DNA of 64,000 bases, from contig NZ_CADFDB010000005.1 in NCBI RefSeq assembly GCF_902832845.1, positions 310,001 to 374,000 on the forward strand. The letters are read 5' to 3'. The notes under the pieces are model-generated. The model worked only from the letters and a program-made list of their open reading frames with translations. It was not told the origin of the DNA and did no database searches. The translations under genes were made by a program, and so were the position numbers. The DNA comes from Burkholderia metallica (GTDB lineage Bacteria > Pseudomonadota > Gammaproteobacteria > Burkholderiales > Burkholderiaceae). This document shows positions 27,769 through 38,356 of this stretch, piece after piece. Each line of letters opens with the position of its first letter. Position 1 is the first letter of the stretch.

Positions 27769-30700
27769 ATGGCTCACTTCTCGTGTTTTCCCGGCGCTTC
27801 GGCCCTCTCCGATTTCCGTCAAACCCGTCTGCTCGATACGCTCAGGCAAATCGACGCCAACATCGTCGCGGTGCGCGGGCAGTTCCTGCACTTCGTCAAT
27901 GCGGCCGAGCCGCTGTCGGCCGACGACAGCGCGCGCATCGATGCGCTGATGCATTACGGCGCGCCGTTCGAGCCGGCGGCCGAGAAGGGCACGGCCGAGA
28001 CCTTCGTCGTGTTGCCGCGCTTCGGCACGGTCTCGCCGTGGGCGAGCAAGGCGACGGACATCGCGCAGCACTGCGGCCTCACGCACGTGCGCCGCATCGA
28101 GCGCGGTGTCGAATTCACGGTCACGCTGAAGTCGGGCCTGCTCGGCGGCAAGAAGGCGCTGTCGGACGATGCGCGCGCAGCCGTCGCGGCCGCGCTGCAT
28201 GACCGGATGACCGAAAGCGTGGTCGCGTCGCGCGACGACGCGAAGCACCTGTTCGATGAACTGCCGGCCAAGCCGCTGTCGACCGTTGACGTACTGGGCG
28301 TCGGCCGCGGTGCGCTCGAGCGCGCGAACGTCGAGCTGGGCCTCGCGCTCGCCGACGACGAAATCGACTACCTGGTCGACGCGTTCCGCAAGCTCGAACG
28401 CAACCCGACCGACGTCGAACTGATGATGTTCGCGCAGGCGAACAGCGAACACTGCCGTCACAAGATCTTCAACGCGCAGTGGACGATCGACGGGCAAGCG
28501 CAGGACATGTCGCTGTTCGCGATGATCCGCAACACCGAGAAGCTGAGCCCGCAGGGCACGATCGTCGCGTATTCGGACAACTCGTCGATCATGGCCGGCG
28601 CCGAAGCCGAACGCTGGTTCCCGCGCAACGCGGGCGCGGCCGGCGAGCCGGGCGAGCGCTACGGCCGCCACACCGAGCTCACGCACACGCTGATGAAGGT
28701 CGAGACGCATAACCACCCGACGGCGATCTCGCCGTTCCCGGGTGCGGCGACCGGCGCAGGCGGCGAGATCCGCGACGAAGGCGCGACGGGCCGCGGGGCG
28801 CGTCCGAAGGCCGGCCTCACCGGCTTCACGGTGTCGAACCTCGACCTGCCGGACGCCCGCCAGCCGTGGGAAAACGACCGCGACGCGGCGCAGCCGATGG
28901 CCGAGCGCAACCCGAACGAGCCGCACGGCCCGTACGGCCGCCCGGATCGCATCGCGTCGCCGCTGCAGATCATGATCGACGGCCCGCTCGGCGGCGCCGC
29001 GTTCAACAACGAATTCGGCCGGCCGAACCTCGGCGGCTATTTCCGCGTGTACGAGCAGAACGTCGGCGGCCAGGTGCGCGGCTATCACAAGCCGATCATG
29101 ATCGCGGGCGGCCTCGGCAACATTGCCGATCAACATACGCACAAGCACGACGTGCCGGCCGGCTCGCTGTTGATCCAGATCGGCGGCCCGGGCATGCGGA
29201 TCGGCATGGGCGGCGGTGCCGCGAGCTCGATGGCGACCGGCGCGAACACGGCCGAACTCGACTTCGACTCGGTCCAGCGCGGCAACCCGGAAATCGAGCG
29301 TCGCGCGCAGGAAGTGATCAACGGCTGCTGGCAGCTCGGCGCGGAAAACCCGATCCTGAGCATCCACGACGTCGGCGCGGGCGGCCTGTCGAACGCGTTC
29401 CCGGAAATCGTCGACGGCGCGGGCAAGGGTGCGCGCTTCGAACTGCGCAAGATCGCGCTCGAGGAATCGGGCCTGTCGCCGCGCGAAATCTGGTCGAACG
29501 AAGCGCAGGAGCGCTACGTGCTGGCGATCGCGCCGGCCGACCTGCCGCGCTTCGAGGCGATCTGCGCACGCGAGCGCTGCCCGTTCGCGGTGGTCGGCGT
29601 CGCGACCGACGAGCGCCAGCTGAAGCTCGTCGACGACGAAGCGACGGGCGCCGACGCATACCCGGTCGACATGCCGATGGAAGTGCTGCTCGGCAAGCCG
29701 CCGCGCATGCACCGCGACGTCACGCGCGTGGCGACCGAGCGCGCCCCCGTCGACGTGACGGGCATCGCGCTGTCGGAAGTGGCGCTCGACGTGCTGAAGC
29801 ACCCGACGGTCGGCAGCAAGTCGTTCCTGATCACGATCGGCGACCGCTCGGTCGGCGGCACGTCGGTGCGCGACCAGATGGTCGGCCCGTGGCAGGTGCC
29901 GGTGGCCGATTGCGCGGTCACCGCGCTCGACTACGCGGGCTTCAAGGGCGAGGCGATGACGATGGCCGAGCGCACGCCGCTCGCCGTGATCGACGCGCCG
30001 GCTTCGGGCCGCATGGCGGTCGGCGAAGCGATCACGAACATCGCGAGCGCGCCGATCGCGTCGCTCGACAAGCTGAAGCTGTCGGCGAACTGGATGGCCG
30101 CATGCGGCACGGCCGGCGAAGACGCCGCGCTGTTCGATACGGTCAAGGCGATCGGCATGGAGCTGTGCCCGGCGCTCGGGATCGGCATCCCGGTCGGCAA
30201 GGATTCGCTGTCGATGAAGACGAAGTGGGACGAGCAGGGCGTCGCGAAGGAAGTGGTGTCGCCGGTGTCGCTGATCATCTCCGCGTTCGCGCCGGTGGAA
30301 GACGTGCGCCGTCACCTGACGCCGCAACTGCGCCGCATCGCCGACGCGGGCGACAGCGTGCTGATCGCGATCGATCTCGGCCGCGGCAAGAACCGGATGG
30401 GCGGCAGCATCTTCGCGCAGGTCACGCAGCAGGTCGGCGACACGACGCCGGACGTCGACGATGCGCAAGACCTGAAGCGCTTCTTCGATGCGATCCAGCA
30501 GCTCAATACGCAGGACAAGCTGCTCGCGTACCACGACCGCTCGGACGGCGGCCTGTGGGCGACGGTGTGCGAAATGGCGTTCGCGGGCCACGCGGGTGTG
30601 TCGCTGAACGTCGACATGCTGACGCTCGACCCGAATCACGAATCCGACTACGGCGACGCGAAGGACTGGGCGAAGCAGACGAGCGGCCGTCGCGAGGATC

Positions 30701-31833
30701 GCACGCTGCGCGCGTTGTTCTCCGAAGAGCTCGGCGCCGTCGTGCAGGTGCGCGCGGCCGACCGTGACGCGGTGCTCGGCACGCTGCGCGAGTTCGGCCT
30801 GTCGGCGTGCTCGCACGTGATCGGCTCGGTCAACGATCGCGACGTGATCGAGGTGTACCGCGACGCGAAGAAGATCTTCGACGCGCCGCGCGTCGAACTG
30901 CATCGCGCGTGGAGCGAAGTGAGCTGGCGCATCGCGCGCCTGCGCGACAACCCCGCCTGCGCGGATGCCGAATACGACGCGCTGCTCGACGCGGCCGATC
31001 CGGGCATCTCGCCGGTGCTGAGTTTCGATCCGGCCGACGACATCGCCGCGCCGTTCATCTCGACGGGCGCCCGGCCGCGCGTCGCGATCCTGCGCGAGCA
31101 GGGCGTGAACTCGCATCTGGAAACCGCTTATGCGTTCGATCGCGCGGGCTTCGATGCGCACGACGTGCACATGAGCGACCTGCTCGCCGGCCGTGCAACG
31201 CTCGCCGATTTCGCGGGTGCGGTCGCCTGCGGCGGCTTCTCGTACGGCGACGTGCTGGGCGCGGGCGAAGGCTGGGCGAAGACGGTCCGCTTCAACGCGA
31301 ACCTCGCCGACATGTTCTCGGCGTTCTTCGCCCGTCCCGACACGTTCGCGCTCGGCATCTGCAACGGCTGCCAGATGCTGTCGAGCCTCGCGTCGATGAT
31401 CCCGGGCGCGGAAGCTTGGCCGAAGTTCACGCGCAACAAGTCCGAGCAGTTCGAGGCGCGCTTCTCGTTCGTCGAAGTGCAGAAGTCGCCGTCGATCTTC
31501 TTCGCGGGGATGGAAGGCTCGCGGATTCCGGTCGCGGTCGCGCACGGCGAAGGCTATGCGGACTTCTCGCAGCAGGGCGACATCGATCGTGTCGCGGTCG
31601 CGATGCGTTACGTCGACCACCGCGGCGAAGCGACCGAGCGCTATCCGTTCAACCCGAACGGCTCGCCGGCCGGCATCACGTCGGTCACGACGGCCGACGG
31701 CCGCTTCTCGGTGCTGATGCCGCACATGGAGCGCGTGCACCGTACGGTCACGATGAGCTGGCACCCGGAAAGCTGGGGTGAAGCGAGCCCGTGGATGCGC
31801 GTGTTCCGCAACGCGCGCCGCTGGATCGGCTGA
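27769..31833 (+). CDS. purL: Phosphoribosylformylglycinamidine synthase
   Basis: A 1354-residue single-chain enzyme of purine synthesis, converting FGAR, glutamine and ATP to FGAM. It has the N-terminal PurS-like part, the linker with [15 protein letters not shown] (~residues 223-237), the synthetase core with [25 protein letters not shown] (ETHNHPT and the gly-rich loop), and a class I glutaminase domain from ~1100 with the catalytic Cys in [11 protein letters not shown] and the His-Glu of [12 protein letters not shown] at 27769 starts [14 protein letters not shown], the family start. Length matches the proteobacterial large PurL. Confidence 0.98.
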   Translation: MAHFSCFPGASALSDFRQTRLLDTLRQIDANIVAVRGQFLHFVNAAEPLSADDSARIDALMHYGAPFEPAAEKGTAETFVVLPRFGTVSPWASKATDIAQHCGLTHVRRIERGVEFTVTLKSGLLGGKKALSDDARAAVAAALHDRMTESVVASRDDAKHLFDELPAKPLSTVDVLGVGRGALERANVELGLALADDEIDYLVDAFRKLERNPTDVELMMFAQANSEHCRHKIFNAQWTIDGQAQDMSLFAMIRNTEKLSPQGTIVAYSDNSSIMAGAEAERWFPRNAGAAGEPGERYGRHTELTHTLMKVETHNHPTAISPFPGAATGAGGEIRDEGATGRGARPKAGLTGFTVSNLDLPDARQPWENDRDAAQPMAERNPNEPHGPYGRPDRIASPLQIMIDGPLGGAAFNNEFGRPNLGGYFRVYEQNVGGQVRGYHKPIMIAGGLGNIADQHTHKHDVPAGSLLIQIGGPGMRIGMGGGAASSMATGANTAELDFDSVQRGNPEIERRAQEVINGCWQLGAENPILSIHDVGAGGLSNAFPEIVDGAGKGARFELRKIALEESGLSPREIWSNEAQERYVLAIAPADLPRFEAICARERCPFAVVGVATDERQLKLVDDEATGADAYPVDMPMEVLLGKPPRMHRDVTRVATERAPVDVTGIALSEVALDVLKHPTVGSKSFLITIGDRSVGGTSVRDQMVGPWQVPVADCAVTALDYAGFKGEAMTMAERTPLAVIDAPASGRMAVGEAITNIASAPIASLDKLKLSANWMAACGTAGEDAALFDTVKAIGMELCPALGIGIPVGKDSLSMKTKWDEQGVAKEVVSPVSLIISAFAPVEDVRRHLTPQLRRIADAGDSVLIAIDLGRGKNRMGGSIFAQVTQQVGDTTPDVDDAQDLKRFFDAIQQLNTQDKLLAYHDRSDGGLWATVCEMAFAGHAGVSLNVDMLTLDPNHESDYGDAKDWAKQTSGRREDRTLRALFSEELGAVVQVRAADRDAVLGTLREFGLSACSHVIGSVNDRDVIEVYRDAKKIFDAPRVELHRAWSEVSWRIARLRDNPACADAEYDALLDAADPGISPVLSFDPADDIAAPFISTGARPRVAILREQGVNSHLETAYAFDRAGFDAHDVHMSDLLAGRATLADFAGAVACGGFSYGDVLGAGEGWAKTVRFNANLADMFSAFFARPDTFALGICNGCQMLSSLASMIPGAEAWPKFTRNKSEQFEARFSFVEVQKSPSIFFAGMEGSRIPVAVAHGEGYADFSQQGDIDRVAVAMRYVDHRGEATERYPFNPNGSPAGITSVTTADGRFSVLMPHMERVHRTVTMSWHPESWGEASPWMRVFRNARRWIG

Positions 31834-31837
31834 TCGG

Positions 31838-32383
31838 ATGATGTTCGACCCGCACGCACCGGTCGAGGTCGTCACGCTGCGCGATGCGCGCGCGAGCGAG
31901 GCCGACGCGATCGGCCGCGTGATCGTCGCCGCGTTCGCGCTTGCGCCGCAAGGCGGGCAGTTCGAACGGCGGATCGTCGATACGCTGCGTGCGGACGGTG
32001 CGCTGGGCGTGTCGCTCGTCGCGGAGCGCGAAGGCCGTCTGATCGGGCATGTCGCGTTCTCGCCGGTGTCGATCGGTGGCGAGCCGTCCGGCAGCCAGCG
32101 CTGGTACGGACTGGCGCCGCTCGCGGTGCTGCCCGACTGCCAGCGGCAGAGCGTCGGCGCGGGGCTCGTGCGCACGGGGCTCGACGCGCTGCGTCGGCTC
32201 GGCGCGCGCGGCTGCGTGTTGCTCGGGGACCCCGCGTACTATGGGCGCTTCGGCTTTGCGCCGTCCGGCGACATCGTGTTCCCGGGCGTGCCGCCCGCGT
32301 ATTTCCTCGCGCTGTCGCTCGACGATTCGGCGCCGCGGCCGTCGGGCGACGTTCGCTATCACGACGTGTTCTATCCCGCGTAG
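31838..32383 (+). CDS. GNAT family N-acetyltransferase (YhbS-like)
   Basis: A 181-residue acetyltransferase similar to the YhbS/COG3153 group. The acetyl-CoA site is GLAPLAVLPDCQRQSVGAGLVRTGL (~residues 85-109), followed by CVLLGDPAYYGRFGF. It uses acetyl-CoA to modify an unknown amine. It begins four bases after the purL stop codon, so it is probably translated from the purL transcript. Two ATGs in tandem (31838 and 31841) are possible starts. Confidence 0.85.
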   Translation: MMFDPHAPVEVVTLRDARASEADAIGRVIVAAFALAPQGGQFERRIVDTLRADGALGVSLVAEREGRLIGHVAFSPVSIGGEPSGSQRWYGLAPLAVLPDCQRQSVGAGLVRTGLDALRRLGARGCVLLGDPAYYGRFGFAPSGDIVFPGVPPAYFLALSLDDSAPRPSGDVRYHDVFYPA

Positions 32384-32416
32384 CCTGCGCTTGCGGTGCG
32401 CGCGAATCCGGCACGG

Positions 32417-32450
32417 AAAAGGCCGCTCTTTGGAGCGGCCTTTTCTTTTT
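32417..32450 (+). terminator. Terminator after purL and the GNAT gene
   Basis: A twelve-pair stem AAAAGGCCGCTC/GAGCGGCCTTTT with loop TTTG is followed by a further run of T residues on the plus strand. Confidence 0.92.
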
Positions 32451-32506
32451 TGCTGGACTGCAAGCAAGCGCATCGTGACGCACCCGCAGGCAGTGCACGG
32501 GAAAAG

Positions 32507-32533
32507 AAAAAGCCGCTCCGAAGAGCGGCTTTT
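32507..32533 (-). terminator. Terminator after the parvulin gene (minus strand)
   Basis: The stem AAAAGCCGCTC/GAGCGGCTTTT with loop CGAA has an A-rich left flank, giving a T run on the minus strand. It lies 27 bp past the stop of the isomerase gene and faces the plus-strand terminator, forming a convergent pair. Confidence 0.88.
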
Positions 32534-32559
32534 CGATGCAGTGGCGACGAGCGCCGGCG

Positions 32560-33342
32560 TTACTGGATCTTTGCCTGCTGACGCAGACCTTCCTCGAACG
32601 CCTGCAGCTTCTGCTGCACGAGCTGCTGCGCGATCTGCGCCTTCACCTGGTCGAACGGCGGCGGCGCGATGTCGCGGATGTCGTCGACGCGGATGATGTG
32701 CCAGCCGAACTGCGTCTTCACCGGCGTGTCGGTCATCTGGCCTTTCTGCAGCTTCTGCGCGGCCGCCGCGAATTCCGGCACGTACGCCTTCGGATCGGAC
32801 CAGTCGAGATCGCCGCCGTTCTTGCCCGAACCCGGATCCTTCGAGTATTGCTTCGCGAGATCCTCGAACTTCGCGCCGGCCTTGATCTTCGCGATCAGGT
32901 CCTTCGCCTGCTGCTCGTTGTCGACGAGGATGTGGTGCAGATGGTATTCGCGATTGCCGCCTGCGCCCTTGACGAGATCGTCGTAGCGCGCCTTCACTTC
33001 GGCGTCGGTCGGCTGGTTCTTCTTCAGGAAGCTCTCGATCATCGAACGCAGCACGACGGTCTGCTGCGCGACGGCGACCTGCGCCTTCACGTCCGGACGG
33101 TTCGGGATGCCTTCGCGAATCGCTTCCTGCATCAGGATTTCGCGGTTCACGAGTTCCTGGCGCACGGCCTGCTGCAGTTGCGGGCTGTCGGTCTGGCCTT
33201 GCTGGACGAGCTGCGCAACCATCGCGTCGGCGCGCGATTTCGGAATCGGCGTGCCGTTGACGACGGCGATGTTCTGGGCAAATGCCGGTGCCGCTGCAAA
33301 GGCAGCCGCCGCGACCCACAGGCGGGGGGATTTCAGGATCAT
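32560..33342 (-). CDS. Periplasmic peptidyl-prolyl isomerase (parvulin type)
   Basis: A 260-residue protein with a Sec signal (MILKSPRLWVAAAAFAAAPAFA) and mature start QNIAVVNGTPIPKS, a SurA/PrsA-like N-terminal helical chaperone region, and a parvulin domain (REYHLHHILVD ... FEDLAKQYSKDPGSGKNGGDLDW ... VKTQFGWHIIRVDDIR, ~residues 132-232). It would assist folding of exported proteins. It lies 18 bp downstream of bolA in a leftward run. Confidence 0.92.
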   Translation of the reverse strand: MILKSPRLWVAAAAFAAAPAFAQNIAVVNGTPIPKSRADAMVAQLVQQGQTDSPQLQQAVRQELVNREILMQEAIREGIPNRPDVKAQVAVAQQTVVLRSMIESFLKKNQPTDAEVKARYDDLVKGAGGNREYHLHHILVDNEQQAKDLIAKIKAGAKFEDLAKQYSKDPGSGKNGGDLDWSDPKAYVPEFAAAAQKLQKGQMTDTPVKTQFGWHIIRVDDIRDIAPPPFDQVKAQIAQQLVQQKLQAFEEGLRQQAKIQ

Positions 33343-33360
33343 CGGGAATTCCTAATGAGA

Positions 33361-33669
33361 CTAGATTGAAGATTCGTTGAATTCTTCGGGCGTATAAGCC
33401 ACGATCGCGAGCGCGTGAATGCCGCGCTGCATCGCATCAGCGAGCGCATCATACACCAGCCGGTGCCGCGCGACGCGCGGCTTGCCCGCGAAGGCGGCCG
33501 ACACGATCGTGACCGTGAAGTGGCCGCCGGCGGACGCGCCGGCGTGGCCCGCGTGCTGCGCGCTGTCGTCGCGCACGGTGAGCGACAGCGGGGCCAGCGA
33601 GGCCGTGAGGCGCGCTTCGATCAGCGCGATGCGCTCGTCGGGCGACGCGTGGAGAAAGGCGTCCGTCAT
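33361..33669 (-). CDS. BolA family protein
   Basis: A 102-residue protein with the BolA fold. The family core HFTVTIVSAAFAGKPRVARHRLVYDAL (~residues 50-76) includes the conserved histidine-containing segment used for iron-sulfur cluster sharing with monothiol glutaredoxins, and it ends IHALAIVAYTPEEF. BolA proteins act in stress morphology and cluster trafficking. The gene starts one base after the yciB stop codon, indicating tight coupling with yciB. Confidence 0.93.
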   Translation of the reverse strand: MTDAFLHASPDERIALIEARLTASLAPLSLTVRDDSAQHAGHAGASAGGHFTVTIVSAAFAGKPRVARHRLVYDALADAMQRGIHALAIVAYTPEEFNESSI

Positions 33670-33670
33670 G

Positions 33671-34201
33671 TCACTCGTCCTTCATGTATTTCGTGAGCCA
33701 CAGGCTCTGCAGGATGATGAATACGACCATCGCGCCCGTCGTGCCGAACAGCTTGAAGTTCACCCACTGCGATTCGGTGAAGTTGTGCACCACGTACAGG
33801 TTCGCGACGCCGAGCACCGCGAAGAACAGCGCCCAGGCCACGTTCAGCTTGTCCCACACCGGGTGCGGCAGCGTGAGCTGCTTGCCCATCATCTTCTCGA
33901 TCAGGTTTTTGCCGAACGCATAGCGCGCGGCGAGCAGCCCGATCGCAAACAGCCAGTACAGCACAGTCGGTTTCCATTGAATGAATTTCTCGTCATGCAG
34001 GACGAGGGTGGCGCCGCCGAACACGACGATCACGCCGAGGCTGACCCACAGCATCGTGTCGACCTTCCGGTGCCGGAAGGCCACCCACGCGACCTGGGCC
34101 AGCGTCGCGACGATCGCGACGGCAGTGGCGGTAAAGATGCCCCAGACCTTGAAGGCGGCAAAAAACAGGATGATCGGAAACAGATCGAACAGGAATTTCA
34201 T
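33671..34201 (-). CDS. yciB: Inner membrane-spanning septation protein YciB (IspZ family)
   Basis: A 176-residue protein with about five hydrophobic helices. It begins [30 protein letters not shown], the conserved N-terminus of the YciB/IspZ family, and includes [19 protein letters not shown]. The family is linked to cell-envelope integrity and normal septation. It overlaps closely with the next gene, bolA (one-base gap), and lies 129 bp after msrB. Confidence 0.94.
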   Translation of the reverse strand: MKFLFDLFPIILFFAAFKVWGIFTATAVAIVATLAQVAWVAFRHRKVDTMLWVSLGVIVVFGGATLVLHDEKFIQWKPTVLYWLFAIGLLAARYAFGKNLIEKMMGKQLTLPHPVWDKLNVAWALFFAVLGVANLYVVHNFTESQWVNFKLFGTTGAMVVFIILQSLWLTKYMKDE

Positions 34202-34330
34202 GGCGCTCGCAGCTGCGTGAAAGGCCGCTTGCGCGGCCGTTCACCGTTGTAGGGACCCGCCAGGCACCGCCGGAGCGAAGCGGGGCGGCCGGCCCGAGGC
34301 TGGCTGCCCGGCCGGTCCGCCCGGCGCCGC

Positions 34331-34762
34331 TCATTCGTTTTCGGGTCGGGACTCGAAGTTTAACGCAGCCGAATTGATGCAGTACCGCAAACCGGTCTTG
34401 TCGCGCGGGCCGTCCTCGAAGACGTGGCCGAGATGCGCGCCGCAGTGGTTGCAGCGCACCTCGACGCGCACCATCCCGTGCGAGTAATCGACCTTTTCGT
34501 CGATCACCTCGCCGTTGAGCGGCTTGAAATAGCTGGGCCAGCCGCAGCCCGAGTGGAACTTCGCGCCGGATTCGAACAGCGGCGTGCTGCAGACGACGCA
34601 TTTGTAGATGCCGGCATCCTCGGTGTCGGTGTATTCGCCGGTGAACGCGCGTTCGGTCGCCGCGTGCTGCGTGACCTCGTACTGCATCGGCGTGAGCCGG
34701 CGGCGCAGTTCGGCGTCGTCCTTCTGGTACGGGAAGGTCTTGTCGTCGGAATCGTGGGACAT
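34331..34762 (-). CDS. msrB: Peptide-methionine (R)-S-oxide reductase
   Basis: A 143-residue reductase that repairs methionine-R-sulfoxide in proteins. The zinc site has two CxxC pairs (Cys55/Cys58 in CVVC and Cys104/Cys107 in CNHC), and the catalytic Cys128 is in [22 protein letters not shown] and GHVFEDGP are also conserved. The start has AGGAG at good spacing. It lies 44 bp downstream of the SelO gene; both touch redox control. Confidence 0.97.
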   Translation of the reverse strand: MSHDSDDKTFPYQKDDAELRRRLTPMQYEVTQHAATERAFTGEYTDTEDAGIYKCVVCSTPLFESGAKFHSGCGWPSYFKPLNGEVIDEKVDYSHGMVRVEVRCNHCGAHLGHVFEDGPRDKTGLRYCINSAALNFESRPENE

Positions 34763-34806
34763 GTGGGGTTCTCCTGATCGGTCGGTCGATACGCGCGGGT
34801 CGGGGC

Positions 34807-36375
34807 TCACGACGAGCAGCTCACTTCGAGCGACCCGGCCCAGTCGGGCGGCAACGCCGCATACGCTTCATGCTCCGGTTGTTCGTCGAACGGCCGGCGC
34901 AGGATCTGCGCGAGCCGCTCGACTTCCGAAAAATCCTTTTCCTTCGCGCGCCGGATCGCGACTTCGGCCAGATGGTTGCGCAATACGTATTTCGGGTTCG
35001 CGCGATTCATCGCGGCCGCACGTGCGGCGTCGTCGCGCGTTTCCTCGGACAGCCGCGCGCGGTAGAGGTTCGCCCAGGCGTCGAACGCGTCGCGGTCGAT
35101 GAACAGGTCGCGCACGGGCGCGTCGCGGCTCGCATCGTGCTTCGAGATCTGCGCGAGCCGGCGGAACGTCAGCGTGAAATCCGCATGGCTCGCATGCATC
35201 GTCTCGAGCAGCTTGTTGGCGAGTTCCGCATCGTTTTCGCGTTCGAGCGCGAGGCCGAGCTTCGCGCGCATCGCGCGTTCGAGCGCGGGGCCGAAGCGCT
35301 CCGGGAACTTCGCGAGCACGGCCTGCGCGTCCTCCACCGCACGCTCGGCGCGCGCATCGTCGTCGGCGATGCCGTGCTGCAGCCCGATCAGCGGCAGCAG
35401 CGCCTGCGCGAGACAGTAGCAGTTCCAGTGCGCGATGCGCGGCTGCATCCGGTACGCGTAGCGGCCGCCGTTATCGGAGTGGTTGCAGATGTGGTTCGCG
35501 TCGAACGCATCGACGAAGCCGAACGGGCCGTAGTCGATCGTCACGCCGAGGATCGACATGTTGTCGGTGTTCATCACGCCGTGGCAGAAGCCGACGGCCT
35601 GCCACTGCGCGACGAGGTCGGCCGTGCGCAGCGTCGCGGCTTCGAGCAGCGCGAGGTACGGATCGTCGGCGCGGCGGCAGTCCGGGTAGAAGCGGTCGAT
35701 CACGTGATCGGCGAGCTGGCGCAGCAGATCGGGGCGATCGTTCGAGAAGAAGTGCTCGAAGTGGCCGAAGCGCACGAAGCTCTCCGACACGCGCGTGACG
35801 ACTGCCGACGTCTCGATCTCCTCGCGCACCACCGGCTGGTCGGAGCCGATCACGGTCAGCGCGCGCGTGGTCGGAATGCCGAGGTGATGCATCGCTTCCG
35901 AACACAGGAATTCGCGGATCGACGAGCGCAGCACCGCGCGGCCGTCGCCCATCCGCGAGTACGGCGTGCGGCCGCTGCCTTTGAGCTGCAGCTCGTAGCG
36001 GCGGCCGTCCGTGCCGGTGCGCTCGCCGATCGTCAGCGCGCGGCCGTCGCCGAGCTGGCCGGCCCATACACCGAACTGGTGGCCGGAATACACCGATGCA
36101 TACGGCATCGCGTGCGCGGGCCAGTCGCGCGTCGGGTTGCCGGCGAACAGCTCGGCGAAGCCGGGCTGCGCGGCGATCGACGGCGGCAGGTCGAGCAGCT
36201 GCGCGACTTCGCCGGAAAAGCCGACGACGTACGGCGCGGCGAGCGGCGCGGCCGGCAGTCGCGTATGAAACGCGTCGCCGAGCGCGACGAATGCGCCGGC
36301 GGCGGGCGCGCCGAGCGTGGCGGCGAGGTCGGGGAGGGTGTCAGCCGGATCGGCTGCGCTTCGGGAAAACGACAT
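34807..36375 (-). CDS. selO: Protein adenylyltransferase SelO (YdiU family)
   Basis: A 522-residue pseudokinase-fold enzyme that transfers AMP to Ser/Thr/Tyr of redox proteins. The family motifs are present: [59 protein letters not shown] and [13 protein letters not shown] with the metal-binding Asn/Asp. The C-terminal EVSCSS keeps the conserved cysteine that replaces selenocysteine of eukaryotic SelO. It is first in the run selO-msrB-yciB-bolA-parvulin and divergent from the acyl-CoA ligase gene. Confidence 0.95.
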   Translation of the reverse strand: MSFSRSAADPADTLPDLAATLGAPAAGAFVALGDAFHTRLPAAPLAAPYVVGFSGEVAQLLDLPPSIAAQPGFAELFAGNPTRDWPAHAMPYASVYSGHQFGVWAGQLGDGRALTIGERTGTDGRRYELQLKGSGRTPYSRMGDGRAVLRSSIREFLCSEAMHHLGIPTTRALTVIGSDQPVVREEIETSAVVTRVSESFVRFGHFEHFFSNDRPDLLRQLADHVIDRFYPDCRRADDPYLALLEAATLRTADLVAQWQAVGFCHGVMNTDNMSILGVTIDYGPFGFVDAFDANHICNHSDNGGRYAYRMQPRIAHWNCYCLAQALLPLIGLQHGIADDDARAERAVEDAQAVLAKFPERFGPALERAMRAKLGLALERENDAELANKLLETMHASHADFTLTFRRLAQISKHDASRDAPVRDLFIDRDAFDAWANLYRARLSEETRDDAARAAAMNRANPKYVLRNHLAEVAIRRAKEKDFSEVERLAQILRRPFDEQPEHEAYAALPPDWAGSLEVSCSS

Positions 36376-36522
36376 GTTGAGCGCCTCTGGGTAAGCCGAT
36401 ATTGTAAGGCGGCGCCGCGCCGCCCGCATGGCGGCCCGCGCACCGGGCCCGGCGCCCGTCCGGGGCCGCCATGCGGGCGCGCGGCACAGGCACCGATTCG
36501 CATCCTCACGGAGAACAAGACG

Positions 36523-38166
36523 ATGGGTAAGCCGTTGCTGGGCCAGATGATGGACATGCCGTTGCTGGTGTCCTCGCTGATTTCGCATGCCGCGCGACAC
36601 GCCGGCGACACCGAGATCGTGTCGAAGCGCGTGGAAGGCGATCTGCATCGCTACACGTACCGCGATTGCGAACGCCGCGCGAAGCAGCTGGCGCAGGCGC
36701 TCGCGCGGCTCGGCGTCGAAACCGGCGATCGCGTCGGCACGCTCGCATGGAACGGCTACCGGCATCTGGAAGCGTATTACGGGATCGGCGGCATGGGTGC
36801 CGTGTGCCACACGATCAATCCGCGCCTGTTTCCCGAGCAGATCGCGTACATCGTCAATCACGCGGAAGACCGCTACGTCTTCTTCGACATCAATTTCGCG
36901 CCGCTCGTCGATGCCATCGCGCCGCAATGCCCGCACGTGAAAGGCTGGATCGCGATGACGGACGCCGCGCACCTGCCTGCCGGCACGACACCGTTCCTCT
37001 GCTACGAAACGCTCGTCGAAGCGGAAGACGGCCGCTACGACTGGCCGCGTCTCGACGAGCAGCAGGCGTCGGGGCTCTGCTACACGTCGGGCACGACCGG
37101 CAACCCGAAGGGCGTGCTGTATTCGCACCGCTCGACCGTCCTGCACGCGTACGGCGCCGCGCTGCCCGACGCGATGAACCTGTCCGCGATGGACGCGGTG
37201 CTGCCCGTCGTGCCGATGTTCCACGTCAACGCATGGGGGCTGCCGTACGCGGTGCCGCTCACCGGCGGCAAGCTCGTGCTGCCGGGCAAGGATCTCGACG
37301 GGAAATCGCTGTACGCGCTGATGGAAGCCGAGCGCGTGACGTTCTCCGCGGGCGTGCCGACCGTGTGGCTCGGCCTGCTCAACTACATGCGCGAAGCCGG
37401 CGTGCGTTTCTCGACGCTGAACCGCACGGTGATCGGCGGCTCCGCGTGCCCGCCCGCGATGCTGCGCACCTTCGAGGACGAATACGGCGTGCGCGTGATC
37501 CACGCGTGGGGGATGACCGAACTGTCGCCGCTCGGCACGCTTGCGAAGCTCAACTGGGCGCAGTCGCAGCGGCCGCTCGACGCGCAGCGCAAGCTGCTCG
37601 AGAAGCAGGGGCGCGTGATCTGCGGTGTCGACATGCGGATCGTCGGCGAGGACGGCCGCGAGCTGCCGTGGGACGGTGTCGCGTTCGGCGAATTGCAGGT
37701 GCGCGGCCCGTGGGTGATCGACCACTACTTTCGCGGCGATACGTCGCCGCTGTCGGACGGCTGGTTCCCGACCGGCGACGTCGCGACGATCGACCCCGAC
37801 GGCTTCCTGCAGATCACCGACCGCAGCAAGGACGTGATCAAGTCCGGCGGCGAGTGGATCAGCTCGATCGACGTCGAGAACGTCGCGATCGCGCACCCGG
37901 GTGTCGCCGAGGCCGCCTGCATCGCCTGCGCGCACCCGAAATGGACCGAGCGGCCGCTTCTCGTCGTGGTGCCGCGCGAAGGGGCGAACCTGACCCGCGA
38001 CGCGCTGCTCGCGTTCTACGAAGGCAAGGTCGCGAAATGGTGGATTCCCGACGACGTCGTGTTCGTCGAATCGCTGCCGCACACCGCGACCGGCAAGCTG
38101 CAGAAGCTGAAGCTGCGCGAGACGTTCCGCGATTACGTGTTGCCGACGGCGGTCTGCGAGCCGTAA
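36523..38166 (+). CDS. Long/medium-chain acyl-CoA synthetase (AMP-forming)
   Basis: A 547-residue member of the ANL superfamily. The P-loop-like motif [18 protein letters not shown] (~residues 186-203), the A5 region GWGMTE-like [11 protein letters not shown], the A7/A8 region [35 protein letters not shown] and the A10 lysine in [11 protein letters not shown] are complete. It activates a fatty acid to acyl-CoA; 3-(methylthio)propionyl-CoA ligases have the same layout. It is followed by beta-oxidation genes on the same strand. Confidence 0.92.
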   Translation: MGKPLLGQMMDMPLLVSSLISHAARHAGDTEIVSKRVEGDLHRYTYRDCERRAKQLAQALARLGVETGDRVGTLAWNGYRHLEAYYGIGGMGAVCHTINPRLFPEQIAYIVNHAEDRYVFFDINFAPLVDAIAPQCPHVKGWIAMTDAAHLPAGTTPFLCYETLVEAEDGRYDWPRLDEQQASGLCYTSGTTGNPKGVLYSHRSTVLHAYGAALPDAMNLSAMDAVLPVVPMFHVNAWGLPYAVPLTGGKLVLPGKDLDGKSLYALMEAERVTFSAGVPTVWLGLLNYMREAGVRFSTLNRTVIGGSACPPAMLRTFEDEYGVRVIHAWGMTELSPLGTLAKLNWAQSQRPLDAQRKLLEKQGRVICGVDMRIVGEDGRELPWDGVAFGELQVRGPWVIDHYFRGDTSPLSDGWFPTGDVATIDPDGFLQITDRSKDVIKSGGEWISSIDVENVAIAHPGVAEAACIACAHPKWTERPLLVVVPREGANLTRDALLAFYEGKVAKWWIPDDVVFVESLPHTATGKLQKLKLRETFRDYVLPTAVCEP

Positions 38167-38241
38167 CGTCGTCGTCCGGGCCGGAAGCGGCCCGCGAGCC
38201 GGTCGCCCGATCCGACCCCGGATCGGGAATACAAAATCAAA

Positions 38242-38271
38242 TTGAACGACCGTGCTTTTTCGTTGTATGCT
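38242..38271 (+). promoter_or_regulatory. Possible sigma-70 promoter before the hydratase/dehydrogenase gene
   Basis: TTGAAC, an 18-bp spacer and TATGCT lie 86 bp before the ATG in the AT-richer gap after the acyl-CoA ligase gene. It would allow separate expression of the downstream beta-oxidation genes. Confidence 0.45.
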
Positions 38272-38356
38272 GCCTCAGTTCATTTGGACATGCGGCTGTT
38301 CGACCGCGCACAATGAAGCGCAGCCACCCCGGCGCGCGATGCATGGAGGCAGGCAG

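Noticed and set aside
27757-32175. A very long minus-strand open frame opposite purL (over 1400 codons)
   Set aside because: It is an antisense shadow caused by high GC3. The sequence is Arg/Ala/His-rich with no family similarity, while purL on the plus strand is complete and conserved.
34870-36522. A plus-strand frame opposite selO that runs into the acyl-CoA ligase
   Set aside because: The extension is the antisense of selO; the ligase family similarity begins only at the ATG at 36523.
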